Notes: generated by a model from the letters alone, not told the origin. Positions 16,510 through 26,615 are shown, counted from the stretch's first letter. The stretch is DNA of 64,000 nt from Leptolyngbya sp. 'hensonii' (GCF_001939115.1 NZ_MQTZ01000044.1:186001-250000), one strand, 5' to 3'. A program made the numbers and translations.

Positions 16510-17697
16510 TTATGCTCGGACCGCTTCGGCAAAGCGAATCTTCAGGTAATCCTCCTCCATTTTGGCCCCAGAGGGCTGCAGGGCTGCCAGGGCCTGGGGC
16601 AAAACCAGATTGCGCCGATGATTGCCGATCCGAATATTCAGTTCATCGCCTGATTTGCTCAGCTCCACCTGATTTTTGGGCACTCCCGGCAGGTAGACCT
16701 CCAGGCTGTACTGGTTCTGTTCCTGCACCACCCGCAGGGTCGTTTCTTTGTAGTAGACCTGGGCAGGGTCTTCCTCTTTGTAGAGGGTATCTTTCAAACG
16801 ATCGAGAGCCGCCAGACCACACATCTCATCGGAGAACAGGGGCACTTCCTTAATGGGGAGGGGACTGAAGTTGTCCTGAATTTCCTGGCGATACTGTTGC
16901 TGATTCTCCTTCCAGCGCTGGAAGAATGGGTCCGTGACCTGATCGGGAATAATCCGGTTGGCGATCACCAGATCGGTACTGACGTTGTACAGGCTCAGAT
17001 AGGCATGGGCTCGCAGGGATTCTTTGATCACCATTTTTTCGGGATTGGTGACCAATCGCACAGAGGTCTGAGTGTTGTCCGTCAACACCTTTTCCAGGGC
17101 TTCAATCTGCTGATAAAACTCGTAAGGTGCATCCATCACTTCGTTATCTGGGAGGGAGAAGCCAGCCAGAGGCTTGAAGAAAGGTTCGAAGAGCGGGCGC
17201 AGGGCAGCGGACATCTTCTGCAGCGGTTTATAAAAGCGGCGCATATACCAGCCTGCTACTTCCGGCAAACTCAAGAGCCGTAGGGCAGTGCCCGTCGGGG
17301 CTGAGTCAATGATCAGCACCTCAAAATCACCCGCATCGTAGTGGCGTTTCATCCGCACTAGGCTGAAAATCTCATCCATGCCGGGTAGAATGGCCAGTTC
17401 CTCGGCTTCTACCCCTTCCAGCCCCCGGGCCTGTAGCACCTGAGTAATGTAGCGCTTCACGGCACCCCAGTTATTCTCTAGTTCCATCAGGGCATCCAGT
17501 TCAGCTCCCCAGAGCTGGGGGCGCACCGATCGGGGTTCATGCCCCAATTCCATATCAAAACTATCCGCGAGAGAGTGAGCCGGGTCCGTACTTAAGACCA
17601 GCGTGCGATAGCCCAACTCGGCACAACGTAGCCCTGTTGCAGCCGCAACAGAGGTCTTGCCGACTCCTCCCTTCCCTGTCATGAGAATCACGCGCAT
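16510..17697 (-). CDS. ArsA/Get3-family ATPase with C-terminal Hsp20-like domain
   Basis: The 395-aa protein has a deviant Walker [10 protein letters not shown], at residues 8-16, as in ArsA and Get3. The switch region [12 protein letters not shown] and the Walker B-like [14 protein letters not shown] are also present. Only one ATPase half is present, as in Get3. The last ~85 residues ([20 protein letters not shown] onward) look like the alpha-crystallin-type domain found at the end of cyanobacterial and plant ArsA homologues. The CxxC zinc pair of Get3 is not seen. Possible roles are tail-anchored protein handling or chaperoning. It is convergent with the Hsp70-like gene, 78 bp apart. Confidence 0.88.
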   Translation of the reverse strand: MRVILMTGKGGVGKTSVAAATGLRCAELGYRTLVLSTDPAHSLADSFDMELGHEPRSVRPQLWGAELDALMELENNWGAVKRYITQVLQARGLEGVEAEELAILPGMDEIFSLVRMKRHYDAGDFEVLIIDSAPTGTALRLLSLPEVAGWYMRRFYKPLQKMSAALRPLFEPFFKPLAGFSLPDNEVMDAPYEFYQQIEALEKVLTDNTQTSVRLVTNPEKMVIKESLRAHAYLSLYNVSTDLVIANRIIPDQVTDPFFQRWKENQQQYRQEIQDNFSPLPIKEVPLFSDEMCGLAALDRLKDTLYKEEDPAQVYYKETTLRVVQEQNQYSLEVYLPGVPKNQVELSKSGDELNIRIGNHRRNLVLPQALAALQPSGAKMEEDYLKIRFAEAVRA

Positions 17698-17920
17698 GGA
17701 AACCCAGCCTTAACCTTAGAAATGTTTACATTCTTTTACTTAGTATAGGACTTTGATGCTAGAAGGGGGCTCCATCCTTGATGATTCACCCTTGTGCCGC
17801 ATGGGTTATCTACCATGGGCTCAAGGGCAGGCCATCCCCGTAAACGTCTGGGCTGTTTGGTCTGTAGCAACAATCTTGAGTTTTCCTCAGTCCGAGGGTT
17901 CTGAACCGGATGCCTCTTGC

Positions 17921-17926
17921 TAGACT
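17921..17926 (+). promoter_or_regulatory. Probable -10 element of rnpB
   Basis: TAGACT lies 6-7 nt before the predicted 5' end of the RNase P RNA (about 17932). No clear -35 box stands at the standard distance, which is common for cyanobacterial promoters. The call rests on the position. Confidence 0.4.
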
Positions 17927-17930
17927 GGGA

Positions 17931-18375
17931 ACCAGGAGGAGTAGGTGAGGTGGTTACGGGTTAGCCGGGCAGACACTGTCAGGCTGATTCGAGGAAAGTC
18001 CGGGCTCCCGAAAGACCAGGCTTGCTGGGTAACGCCCAGTGCGGGTGACCGTGAGGATAGTGCCACAGAAATATACCGCCAGTTTGTCATGGGTCATTTG
18101 TCATGGGTCATGGGTTCGGAACGGACCCCCACAAATGACAAATGACGGATGACTAATATGGTAAGGGTGCAAAGGTGCGGTAAGAGCGCACCAGCGACAT
18201 CGAGAGGTGTCGGCTCGGTAAACCCCGGTTGGGAGCAAGGTCGGAGGAACCAGGGTTGGTCTTTTTCCAGTTCCGTGTTTGGGTACCGCTAGAGGCGATT
18301 GGTAACAGTCGTCCCAGATAGATAACCACCCTCCCGGTTTTCCGGGAGAACAGAACCCGGCTTACTTCCTGCTCT
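17931..18375 (+). ncRNA. rnpB: RNase P RNA
   Basis: Universally conserved bacterial RNase P segments are present. GAGGAAAGTCCGGGCTC lies near 17991-18007, the GGGTAACGCCCAG hairpin near 18028, and GGTAAGGGTGCAAAGGTGCG near 18159-18178. GTAAACCCCGG is near 18220, and AGATAGATAACCACC is followed by ACAGAACCCGGCTTA at the 3' end. CAGGAGG at the 5' end can pair with CTTCCTG at the 3' end to form P1. It catalyses 5' maturation of tRNA precursors. The region after GTGCCACAGAAATATACC, where the P12 helix lies, carries an unusual tandem repeat insertion (18083-18153). Ends are approximate to about 10 nt. Confidence 0.95.
18083..18153 (+). repeat. Short tandem repeat insertion within the rnpB P12 region
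   Basis: The left arm GTCATGGGTCATTTGTCAT matches the complement of the right arm (ATGACAAATGACGGATGAC), apart from a GG/CC difference. The insertion therefore extends the helix instead of disrupting the RNA. The arms are built from 7-mers of the type GTCATTT/GTCATGG. This resembles the short tandemly repeated repetitive (STRR) sequences described in rnpB of heterocyst-forming cyanobacteria. Confidence 0.8.
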
Positions 18376-18629
18376 TCCCCTTTATTTTCCTACCCTGTGA
18401 ATTTGGCTCAGATCCTCAGGTCTATATTTCTGTATCGAGAATTTATTCACACCATACCGGATAAAACTCCATCATTATTTAGATTCTGATAAATCTTCTG
18501 ATCAACCCATGTGCTCTTTTCCTGACTGACCTAGGATGGTTGTGTGATTAGGATCATGTTCAGTTTGTGATCACTGAACTGCTCCAGCACCTGAGGGTAA
18601 CCCTGTGGATTCACTTCTGTTGAGAAATC

Positions 18630-19190
18630 ATGTTTCAACCTGATCGGCTACTCGTGATCAGTGAGCGGCAACGATGTGGCTTGATCCTCCGCAATGAGTA
18701 TATTGCTACCTTTGCTGGTCCGGGTGCCGCTATTGGCAGTTCGTTGGAGGCAGGCTACCAACAAGTCATTGAGATTGGGACACCCCAACTTTTATCCGTG
18801 ACCAGTCGATCAGAACGGCAGCAGGCTTTCAGTCGGAGGATCCAATGGATTCGGTGGCTCCAGCAAATGTGTAGTTATCCAGAAGCAACCGTAAGGGCTG
18901 AAAAATTGCTGGCTGGATTTGAGGCTTTTTTTGGGCAATCTACCCTTGCGACGCTCTCTGATGACATTCTGGCAGCCTTAATTGGGGTCTTACCTCAGAC
19001 GATGGCGCTGGTCCGATCGCAGCAGTCCTCCCAGAACAACCTGCAAACCCTGATCTCCCTGCAAAATCGGCCCCAGGGGGATGTGGCCATGGCCCCCCGA
19101 TCGGCATGGTCCCAGGGGATCGAGCCCGTGAGTCACTCCAATGGTGCTGCCTATCCTGGGCAGGCTCATTCCTTGCTCTTTTCAGCGTAG
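18630..19190 (+). CDS. Uncharacterised protein
   Basis: I do not recognise this 186-aa protein. The N-terminus (MFQPDRLLVISERQRCGLIL) and middle look globular with mixed alpha/beta content, and the last ~50 residues are Ser/Gln/Pro-rich and probably disordered. There is no signal peptide or membrane segment. It lies on the same strand as, and about 110 bp before, the RNase III start codon, in a setting with rnpB just upstream. That makes an RNA-related role conceivable, but nothing in the sequence proves it. Confidence 0.65.
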   Translation: MFQPDRLLVISERQRCGLILRNEYIATFAGPGAAIGSSLEAGYQQVIEIGTPQLLSVTSRSERQQAFSRRIQWIRWLQQMCSYPEATVRAEKLLAGFEAFFGQSTLATLSDDILAALIGVLPQTMALVRSQQSSQNNLQTLISLQNRPQGDVAMAPRSAWSQGIEPVSHSNGAAYPGQAHSLLFSA

Positions 19191-19298
19191 GGTTGAAAGC
19201 AGTAGAATTTGCGATCTGGGGGTTGGAGGACTTTGCTGGCAGAGGCTGTTTTTCCCGCTCCTGCAAAATTTTTGTTGTCATGTGCGAGTTCAGGATGC

Positions 19299-20021
19299 AT
19301 GAGCAGGTTGAGTGATCTAACAAGGCAGGCCCAACTGCAATCCCTCTTGCAACGGTTGGAGGTCTCTGAGCATCATCCGGTCAATTGGTCCTTGCTGGAT
19401 CGAGCCCTGACCCACCCCAGTTTGGCCACTAAAGACAATTATGAACAACTGGAGTTTGTCGGGGATGCGGTGGTGCGGCTGGCCGTTGCCGAATTTTTAT
19501 ACCAGCATTATCCCCAGAGTGCGGTCGGTGAATTTGCAGCGATTCGGTCTGTCCTGGTCAGCGATCGCATCCTGGCTCAAATTGCCGATCACTATGGTTT
19601 GGAAGCTTACCTGCTGATTGGGAACAGTGCTGCGAATGATCAGGCTGGCCGAGAATCTCGGTTGGCCGAAGCCATGGAAGCTCTGTTGGGGGCGCTCTAT
19701 TTAAGTACCCATAGTTTAGAGTTGGTTCTCCCCTGGCTCAGTCGCGATCTGGACCAGTTAGCCCGCAAAGTCCTTCTGGACCCGGCCCGACAAAACTACA
19801 AAGCGGCCTTGCAGGAATGGACGCAGGGCCGATATAAGGTCCTGCCGGAATATCGCGTTCAGGAACTCGATCGAACTCCAGATAGCCCCCAGCGCTTTAC
19901 TGCCGAAGTCTGGTTGGGGGAGCAATCCCTGGGCCAGGGGCAGGGCCGATCGATTAAAGCTGCAGAGCAGGCCGCTGCTCAGGCTGCTTTTCTTGCCTTG
20001 CAGGCCCAGAATTTAGCTTAA
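19299..20021 (+). CDS. rnc: Ribonuclease III
   Basis: The 240-aa enzyme cleaves double-stranded RNA in rRNA and mRNA maturation. The RNase III signature appears as NYEQLEFVGDAVVRLAVAEF, with the catalytic Glu and Asp in place. The second acidic cluster is in RLAEAMEALLGALYL. A double-stranded RNA-binding domain occupies about 165-238 (NYKAALQEWTQGRYKVLPEY ... SIKAAEQAAAQAAF). The open frame reaches back to a TTG at 19209, but the family N-terminus and length fit the ATG at 19299. It is followed by an oxidoreductase gene after 9 bp, so the two are probably co-transcribed. Confidence 0.92.
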   Translation: MSRLSDLTRQAQLQSLLQRLEVSEHHPVNWSLLDRALTHPSLATKDNYEQLEFVGDAVVRLAVAEFLYQHYPQSAVGEFAAIRSVLVSDRILAQIADHYGLEAYLLIGNSAANDQAGRESRLAEAMEALLGALYLSTHSLELVLPWLSRDLDQLARKVLLDPARQNYKAALQEWTQGRYKVLPEYRVQELDRTPDSPQRFTAEVWLGEQSLGQGQGRSIKAAEQAAAQAAFLALQAQNLA

Positions 20022-20030
20022 AATTGCTTC

Positions 20031-21104
20031 ATGTCTAACCCAATTCATCTTGCGATCCTGGGGGCGGGACGCTGGGGCACCCACCTGGTGCGCAATTTTC
20101 TCTCCCACCCCCAGGCTAAGGTTGTTGCTGTTGTTGACCCTAATTTAGATTGCCTGGCCCGTCTGGCCGAACGTCTGGATTTAACTGGCATTACCACAGC
20201 CACCGATTGGACGATCATCCATCAATTACCTCAGGTCGATGCCGTTGCGATCGTCACCCCTGCCAGCACCCACTATGGCCTGATTCGGGCTGCGTTGGAG
20301 CAGGGGTATCATGTCTTGGCCGAAAAACCCCTGACTTTAACCGTTCAAGAAAGCCTGGAGTTGTGCCATCTAGCCCAGAAGCAGCAACGCCAGTTGGTGA
20401 TTGATCATACCTATCTGTTTCATCCTGCTGTTCGGCAAGGCCAGTCAACAGTGGCATCGGGCGTTTTAGGTGATCTGCGGTACGGATATGCTGCCCGCAC
20501 CCATCTGGGGCCTGTCCGACAGGATGTTGATGCCCTGTGGGATCTCGCCATCCACGACATTGCTATTTTTAACCATTGGTTGGGAGAATTTCCCTGCTCG
20601 GCTGAGGCGCGGGGGATGATCTGGTTGCAGCCCCAGCTTAAAGTTGTTGAGATATTCCCAGAAGGGCTCTCTGACCTGGTTTGGGCTAAATTAACCTATC
20701 CCAGTGGCTTTCAGGTCCTGATCCATCTCTGCTGGTCTAATCCTGATAAACAGCGACGATTAACGGTTGTGGGCAGTCAGGCGGCCCTGATCTTTGATGA
20801 ACTGGCGGAGACACCCCTGGTGTTGCAACGGGGGGCATTTGAGTGCCTGGTCCGTAAGCCCAATACTCCGCCGACCTACTCTCCCATTCACCAGAACCGC
20901 GAGGTGATTGAGCTGCAACCTGCTGAACCCTTGAGAGAAGTTTGCACCCACTTTCTAAACTGTGTGGCAACCAATCAGCCATCCCAGATATCCTCGGGCT
21001 GGTTGGGAACTCGTCTGGTGAAAATTCTGACTGCGCTCACAACCTCCCTGAACCAGGGGGGATTGCCGATCGCCCTGACCTATGATGAAGTGACATCAGC
21101 ATAA
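20031..21104 (+). CDS. Gfo/Idh/MocA family NAD(P)-dependent oxidoreductase
   Basis: The 357-aa protein has an N-terminal Rossmann fold with the dinucleotide-binding motif LAILGAGRWGTHLVRNF. Next come the family motif IVTPASTHY and the EKPLTLT motif, whose Lys is catalytic in this family. The C-terminal alpha/beta domain supplies the substrate pocket, here with DLAIHDIAIFNHW. The substrate, probably a sugar or sugar nucleotide, cannot be read from sequence. The gene follows rnc after 9 bp. Its last 25 bp overlap the 3' end of the convergent kinase gene. Confidence 0.88.
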   Translation: MSNPIHLAILGAGRWGTHLVRNFLSHPQAKVVAVVDPNLDCLARLAERLDLTGITTATDWTIIHQLPQVDAVAIVTPASTHYGLIRAALEQGYHVLAEKPLTLTVQESLELCHLAQKQQRQLVIDHTYLFHPAVRQGQSTVASGVLGDLRYGYAARTHLGPVRQDVDALWDLAIHDIAIFNHWLGEFPCSAEARGMIWLQPQLKVVEIFPEGLSDLVWAKLTYPSGFQVLIHLCWSNPDKQRRLTVVGSQAALIFDELAETPLVLQRGAFECLVRKPNTPPTYSPIHQNREVIELQPAEPLREVCTHFLNCVATNQPSQISSGWLGTRLVKILTALTTSLNQGGLPIALTYDEVTSA

Positions 21105-23179
21105 GCGGTTGCAGGTGGCTGGGTGATTTCCCGGGTTACCATCTCCACCGGCAGGGGCAAAATGGCATCTACCGTTGTCCCCTGACCCACTCCCGCACTG
21201 TAAAGCTGCACATCTCCACCCATCAAGCGCATCAGATTGCGGGAGATGGCCAATCCCAGACCTGTGCCCTCAAATTTGCGGGTGGTGGAGCCATCGACCA
21301 TGACAAAGGGACGAAACAGTTTGGACTGCTGACCCGGATCAACACCAATCCCCGTATCCTGAACCGAGACGATCACCACCGGCTGCTCCGACCCCAACCG
21401 ATGTAACGACATCAGGTCAGAGTGGGTTGAGATGGTAATACTTCCCTGCTCTGTAAATTTCACGGCGTTGCAAACAATGTTGAGTAATACCTGCTTGAGC
21501 TTGGCTACGTCTGCCAGCACAATCAGGGGGCTCTCTAAATCAGCCAGCTTGAGATTCAGTCCTTTTTCCTGAATGGGGACAACCTGCAGGTCAATCACCT
21601 CTTTCAGAACCTGATGTAAATTAATGGGCTCTAGGGTAACTGATAGTGTCCCGGCTTCAATCTTGGCGATATCCAGCAAATCATTGATGATATTGAGCAA
21701 ATGTACGGCTGCTTCATCTGCTCGTTGCAGAAATTCTTGCTCCTCTTCTGGGCCATCGCAGCATCCATCTCGCACTAAACGAATGCAGCCGATGATGGCA
21801 TTCAACGGTGTTCGCAGTTCATGGGAGGTATTGGCTAAAAATTCACTCTTTAATTGATTGGCTGCCTGAGCTGCCTGCCATGCAGTTTCCAGCTCAGTCG
21901 CCCGGTCCTCTAGGCGATTCACCATGCTGTCTAAAGCCTCAGCCAACTGGCTTAATTCCCGAATCTTGAAGTCTTTGGGCAACAGGTTAAGCGGACTCTG
22001 AGTGGCCAGGGCCGAGCCGTGGGTGGAGATCGGGTCTTCCAGGTCGAGGGGGGAAGGATAGGGACTGGAACTCCCCTCGATCGTGGAGGTATCTGTATGT
22101 CGCCGCTGAATTTGCAGGGCATACTGGCCTAACTTTTCTAAGGGGCGAGAGAGTTCTCGGGCCATATACAGGGTGGTTAAAAACAGGGTCATCAGCAGCA
22201 CAATCGTCAGGATGACCAGAATTTGCTTAATGCCCTCCAGTCGGGCCAAGGCGTTGTCCCAACGGGTTACAGCCAGAACAGCCCAGGTATGGTTGCGATC
22301 GGTCGTCATGGGCACCTTAATCGTGGTGTAGCCAATCAGCCAGGTTGGATCCTGGTCTGACCCTTCGAGTAACTCGAAGCTAGACTTTTTCCGATTCAGG
22401 GCATTCTCCAGAATATTCTGAAAGCGAGCCGTCTCCTGCTCCTGGCTGATGTTACGCCCGACTTGCCGTCCATCCGGGTAGGCCAGGATCGTTCCTTGTT
22501 TATCAAGCACTACGGTATAACCGGTGAGTGAGCCTGGACGGTCTACCCCGATCTGTTGGGGACGATTCAAAGCCACCTGAATACTCAGGGCATAGCGGAG
22601 TTTGCCCTGGCGATCGTACACAGGAGCGCTCAGAACAATCCGAAGTTGGCCCTTGCGGCCCATTTGAGTTGATTGGTTCGGTAGGGTTGTTGGAGAAATA
22701 TAGACCACCGATCGATCCAAGGGCATTTGAGTTTGCTGCTGTGGCCAGGCATTCAGCTCCAGTCCTTGTTCTGTCTCAGAGGCCCGACGGTTAGGAAAGA
22801 GGGGGAATTGTCCCTGACTACAGGTCGTTGTCACCACCCGACCGGACTGCAAATCCGTTAGTTCACTGCATTGGGCCTGGGGAGGCAACTGTTGCTGAAT
22901 TTGATTGAGAAACAGGACTGGTTCAGCAGTTGGGCCTGTGTAGAGTGGGTAGGTGCCACTGAGGGTGAGCAGATGGGCTTGTAGAGAGGTGATGGTCTGT
23001 TGAATGTCTTCTGCTTTCCGAATCGCGCTTTCGGTTAAATTCTGGCGAACAGTCTCCAGCAAAACGGAACGAGCTTTGCGATAGGCCACAACCTCTCCGA
23101 TCAGCAAGACAGGCACACTGAGCAAGAGAATCCTGGCCAGCAAGACTCGACGAAATGAGGAGTGGCCCAGCATACCCAT
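21080..23179 (-). CDS. Membrane sensor histidine kinase (periplasmic sensor, HAMP, HisKA, HATPase)
   Basis: The ~699-aa protein has two membrane helices, near the N-terminus (ARILLLSVPVLLIGEVVAY) and around 315-340 (ILVILTIVLLMTLFLTTLY). They flank a ~280-residue periplasmic Cache-like sensor. A HAMP linker follows, with a Ser/Pro insert before a coiled coil, then the phosphorylation site SHELRTPL and an ATPase domain with NIVCNAVKF, DTGIGV and GTGLGLA. No receiver domain is attached, so the partner regulator is elsewhere. The frame extends to a GTG at 23215; the ATG at 23179, just before the hydrophobic segment, is preferred. The 3' end overlaps the convergent oxidoreductase gene. Confidence 0.9.
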   Translation of the reverse strand: MGMLGHSSFRRVLLARILLLSVPVLLIGEVVAYRKARSVLLETVRQNLTESAIRKAEDIQQTITSLQAHLLTLSGTYPLYTGPTAEPVLFLNQIQQQLPPQAQCSELTDLQSGRVVTTTCSQGQFPLFPNRRASETEQGLELNAWPQQQTQMPLDRSVVYISPTTLPNQSTQMGRKGQLRIVLSAPVYDRQGKLRYALSIQVALNRPQQIGVDRPGSLTGYTVVLDKQGTILAYPDGRQVGRNISQEQETARFQNILENALNRKKSSFELLEGSDQDPTWLIGYTTIKVPMTTDRNHTWAVLAVTRWDNALARLEGIKQILVILTIVLLMTLFLTTLYMARELSRPLEKLGQYALQIQRRHTDTSTIEGSSSPYPSPLDLEDPISTHGSALATQSPLNLLPKDFKIRELSQLAEALDSMVNRLEDRATELETAWQAAQAANQLKSEFLANTSHELRTPLNAIIGCIRLVRDGCCDGPEEEQEFLQRADEAAVHLLNIINDLLDIAKIEAGTLSVTLEPINLHQVLKEVIDLQVVPIQEKGLNLKLADLESPLIVLADVAKLKQVLLNIVCNAVKFTEQGSITISTHSDLMSLHRLGSEQPVVIVSVQDTGIGVDPGQQSKLFRPFVMVDGSTTRKFEGTGLGLAISRNLMRLMGGDVQLYSAGVGQGTTVDAILPLPVEMVTREITQPPATAYADVTSS

Positions 23180-23257
23180 AGGAGACCCTGACCTCGGTAA
23201 CACAACGTCCAGCACTCATTATTCTAATCATTTGGAGGAGAACTCGTCCTCAGCGGC

Positions 23258-26200
23258 TTAAGGCGAAACCGATAGGGCTGCCTTGATTTGGTCAATTAAG
23301 TCATGCATGGATAAGGAGGGAGAGAGGACGCGGGTGACTACCCGTTGAATGAGCAAATTTTCTGACTCGATCGACGCCTCAGGGCTGTCTGGAGAGCCAG
23401 TCTTACCTTCTCCTTGCTTCCGATAGTCTAACACCAGAATGGGGGGCTTCTCCTCCAGTCGGTCCAGGGTCCGGAGTGTGTTGATCAGGATCTGCTGCAT
23501 GGAAGATTGGCTGGTTGGATGAAATTCATCGCGGAGATAAATCAGTAATAAATCAATGCTCTGGTACTGAATCTGTCGGAGCACCTCTAACCAGGAAGAC
23601 CCAATCAAACCCCTGAAACCGGCTGACTCAATATAGTGGGTTAAAACTTGCAGCCATTCTCTGGCACTTAAGGCTCCGGCCTGATCAGCCCCTCCTGGGG
23701 AGAAGAACGCCTCATCCACCAGAAGCGTCGGATCAATCATGAGAATATTGGGTTTCCAACTCACACCAGCGGCGACCTGAATTACCTGCAACAGGGTTGG
23801 CAGATCCGGATGGTTGCCATAGGCAGATGTTGCCATCGGTGCAGCCAGGCAGGGAAAGACGGATAGCTTCTTCACCTGGTTTGCGGCCTGGGTCATCTCA
23901 TTAGTCAGGGTAATCACTGGCAAAGAGACGAGAAAGTCTTGTTGGCTGAGCGCTTCCATATAGGTGTCTGGTTCAGGCACCATGGCATTGACGACAATCA
24001 AATCGGGCTTCCATACCCGTGCCATCAGTTCTGCCTGTTCCAGATCATCCACCTCCAGCACCCGATGTTGATGAAATTGCAGAGACTCACCCAGAGTATC
24101 CAGGGCCTGGCCGGGGGTACTGAGCAGCAGAATCGTTAGGCTGGAGGAGCCGCTCTGGACTGCGGAGGTATTCCAGACTTGTTGCATGAGCTGGGCCACA
24201 ATCTGGTCTAGGGCGTTGGCCCGAATCGGTAGGCTCAAGAAACCATCGGCCTGGTGCCGATCGGCCTGCTCCTTCTCGGCTCGGGTTGCTGTCACCACAA
24301 CCGGAATATGGCGGGTATCTGCATCCGATTTCAAAAGGGTGAGGACATCCCATCCAGAGAGCAGGGGCAACAGGGGATTGAGAAACACAATACAGGGTTG
24401 TAATCGGCGCGTCTTTTCTAAGGCTTCCGTTCCAGAACGGGCGATCGCAACCCGATACCCGAGCCGACTTAACTGGTCACCCAGTTCATCAATGTAGCGA
24501 GGCACTCCCTCCACAATCAGGACCAGACGGTTGCTATAGCGCTGGGGTGGTAGTAAGGAGCGCTTTTGTACGTTCGTCTCATCTCGATTGTGTTGTGGGG
24601 GGATGGGGGGCAAGAGCAAGGTGAATTGACTGCCTTGCCCCTCCTTCGAGACGAAGGTGACATCTCCGCCATGGAGACGGGCAAGGCGCTGGGTGACGAC
24701 TAAACCCAGACCGGTACCTTCAAACCGACGGGTCATCGGATTTTCCAGTTGCTGAAATTTCTGGAAAATGAGATGTTGTTTATCTTCCGGGATGCCAATC
24801 CCCTTATCCCAGACTGTGAAAGCGATCCAGCCTTCCCAAGGGCTCACCTTGAGCCCGACTTCCCGATCCACTTCCGTGAATTTGAGGGCATTGGACAGCA
24901 GATTGCCAAGCATCTGATGCAACCGGGCTTCGTCGGCTACCAGGGTCTTCAAGGTCGGCTCAATTTCTATCAGGACTGGCCGCTCACTGGTTCCTTTTTC
25001 GACAGTGCCCCTATCAGTAGTACTAATTGAAAGATGCTGAGCATAGGTACAGGCCCGTTTACAGATCTCTTCAATGTAAACCGGTTCCAGCAGTAACTCG
25101 AGCTGCCCAGTTTCCATGCGAGTCAGGTCCAGGATGTCGTTCACGATCGCCATCAAATGCCGACCGCTCTGATGAATCAGGTGCGCATACCGGATCTGCC
25201 GCTCGTTGAGCTTACCCAGAACCGGTTCCTTCAATAGGCTGGATAGCCCTAACACTGCTGTCAGGGGGGTTCTCAGCTCATGGCTAATACAGGATAAAAA
25301 TTCATCCTTGAGGCGATTCAGTTGGATCAGATCCGCATTCTTAGCAGTCAACTCTCTGGCCACCTGGTACTGCTCAGTTCTATCCTGGGCCAAAACTAAC
25401 CAGAGATTTTCCTGTAGATTCAGGTCTGGATATGCAGAGACCCCCACCGCTGGGTCTGCTGGATTGAGCCCTAAGGTTGCCAGCGTGAAGCTGTCGGAGT
25501 AGGATTTTTTTACGCCCGAAATGGTTTGGAGCAAGGGAATCTTCGTAAACTGCCAAACCTGCTCCAGGCCATTTTTCAAGGTGCAGGTGCAGATGCAGGT
25601 ATTGGGCTCTGTACCCAATTGACAGAGGTTTGCTGAAACCTGATAGGAAGCATTTGCAATTTCGGTGGCCTCTGCCCTCGATCGTTGGGGCCGCAGGCGC
25701 TCTTTGCGCATCCCTGGCAGGGGTTGAGTCAGTTCTGTGTTCGAGTTGGGTTCTAGACAGATGGCTGCTTCCTGCCGAATCCAGGCTGGATCCTGGAAGT
25801 TGGCAACCTGCTGGATCCAGCCTGGATTCTGAGCCACAACCCGCCCTGTAGAAGTTTGCAGCATCAAGGGCATGGGGAAATGATCCAGCAGTTCTGTCAG
25901 GAGCAACATCAAACTTTGGGCCAGACCCTTCTCAACAGGAGGGGGCAGACCGGTTCCCAAGATCTGCTTGGGTTCTGGAGGAGAAGGTGGCCTGCCCCTT
26001 TGCACAACCTTGATCAATCGCAGGGGATCGAGTAACCCTAAAAAGACTCCCCCATCATCTACCAGAGCTAACGGCAATGGGTCCTCTGGTTGCTGTAGGA
26101 GCTGGGTACTCAATTGCTGGAAGTCTGAGGTATGGGTCAACAGGGTCAGGGGCTCAAGGATCGTGGGGGCCGCTTCTAACAGAGTATGCTGAAGGTTGGA

Positions 26201-26470
26201 ACCGCTATGATCAGGATCTGAATTCTGAGAAGATTGGTGTAACCGGATCATGGACAGGGGGAGATGCTCTCCCTCTGCGATAGATTGGGGAAAGAGATGT
26301 AGCGTCAGCCGACTCAACCTGATCAGGCCCATAGGGTACTGATGGTGATCCACAACGACCAAGCACTCACAATTCTCTTTGATAAACGTATTCAGCACCA
26401 TCCAGAGACTGGTGGTTTGACTACAAGTAGGAACCGGAATGGCGAATTCTTTGAGGGAACTAAAGTACAT
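23258..26470 (-). CDS. CBS-histidine kinase with degenerate receiver domains, divergent from kaiA
   Basis: The 1070-aa protein begins with a CBS-domain pair (about 8-155: CLVVVDHHQYPMGLIRLSRL and LALVDDGGVFLGLLDPLRLI). A PAS-like region follows (about 190-370), then a kinase core with SHELRTPL near His 398, NLLSNALKF, DKGIGI and GTGLGLV. Three receiver-like domains come after, at about 645-765, 777-890 and 905-1070. In the first two, the phospho-acceptor position is Asn (FLNPLLP and VVNAMVP), and the third has no clear Asp there, so none should take phosphate by the standard route. No membrane helix is seen. The gene is transcribed away from kaiA, 194 bp apart. A link to the clock, in the manner of CikA's pseudo-receiver, is inferred. 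Confidence 0.85.
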   Translation of the reverse strand: MYFSSLKEFAIPVPTCSQTTSLWMVLNTFIKENCECLVVVDHHQYPMGLIRLSRLTLHLFPQSIAEGEHLPLSMIRLHQSSQNSDPDHSGSNLQHTLLEAAPTILEPLTLLTHTSDFQQLSTQLLQQPEDPLPLALVDDGGVFLGLLDPLRLIKVVQRGRPPSPPEPKQILGTGLPPPVEKGLAQSLMLLLTELLDHFPMPLMLQTSTGRVVAQNPGWIQQVANFQDPAWIRQEAAICLEPNSNTELTQPLPGMRKERLRPQRSRAEATEIANASYQVSANLCQLGTEPNTCICTCTLKNGLEQVWQFTKIPLLQTISGVKKSYSDSFTLATLGLNPADPAVGVSAYPDLNLQENLWLVLAQDRTEQYQVARELTAKNADLIQLNRLKDEFLSCISHELRTPLTAVLGLSSLLKEPVLGKLNERQIRYAHLIHQSGRHLMAIVNDILDLTRMETGQLELLLEPVYIEEICKRACTYAQHLSISTTDRGTVEKGTSERPVLIEIEPTLKTLVADEARLHQMLGNLLSNALKFTEVDREVGLKVSPWEGWIAFTVWDKGIGIPEDKQHLIFQKFQQLENPMTRRFEGTGLGLVVTQRLARLHGGDVTFVSKEGQGSQFTLLLPPIPPQHNRDETNVQKRSLLPPQRYSNRLVLIVEGVPRYIDELGDQLSRLGYRVAIARSGTEALEKTRRLQPCIVFLNPLLPLLSGWDVLTLLKSDADTRHIPVVVTATRAEKEQADRHQADGFLSLPIRANALDQIVAQLMQQVWNTSAVQSGSSSLTILLLSTPGQALDTLGESLQFHQHRVLEVDDLEQAELMARVWKPDLIVVNAMVPEPDTYMEALSQQDFLVSLPVITLTNEMTQAANQVKKLSVFPCLAAPMATSAYGNHPDLPTLLQVIQVAAGVSWKPNILMIDPTLLVDEAFFSPGGADQAGALSAREWLQVLTHYIESAGFRGLIGSSWLEVLRQIQYQSIDLLLIYLRDEFHPTSQSSMQQILINTLRTLDRLEEKPPILVLDYRKQGEGKTGSPDSPEASIESENLLIQRVVTRVLSPSLSMHDLIDQIKAALSVSP

Positions 26471-26615
26471 CGTGGCGAGGCATAGGATATGGAAGCGGGA
26501 TCACCACTACAGACTTTATTATGACGCGACACAAATTAAGTTGAGAATTTGTGCAACTACAATTAATGTTTGAGGAGATATGGGCATGATTGTTAAATTA
26601 ACTTGAATATCTCCG

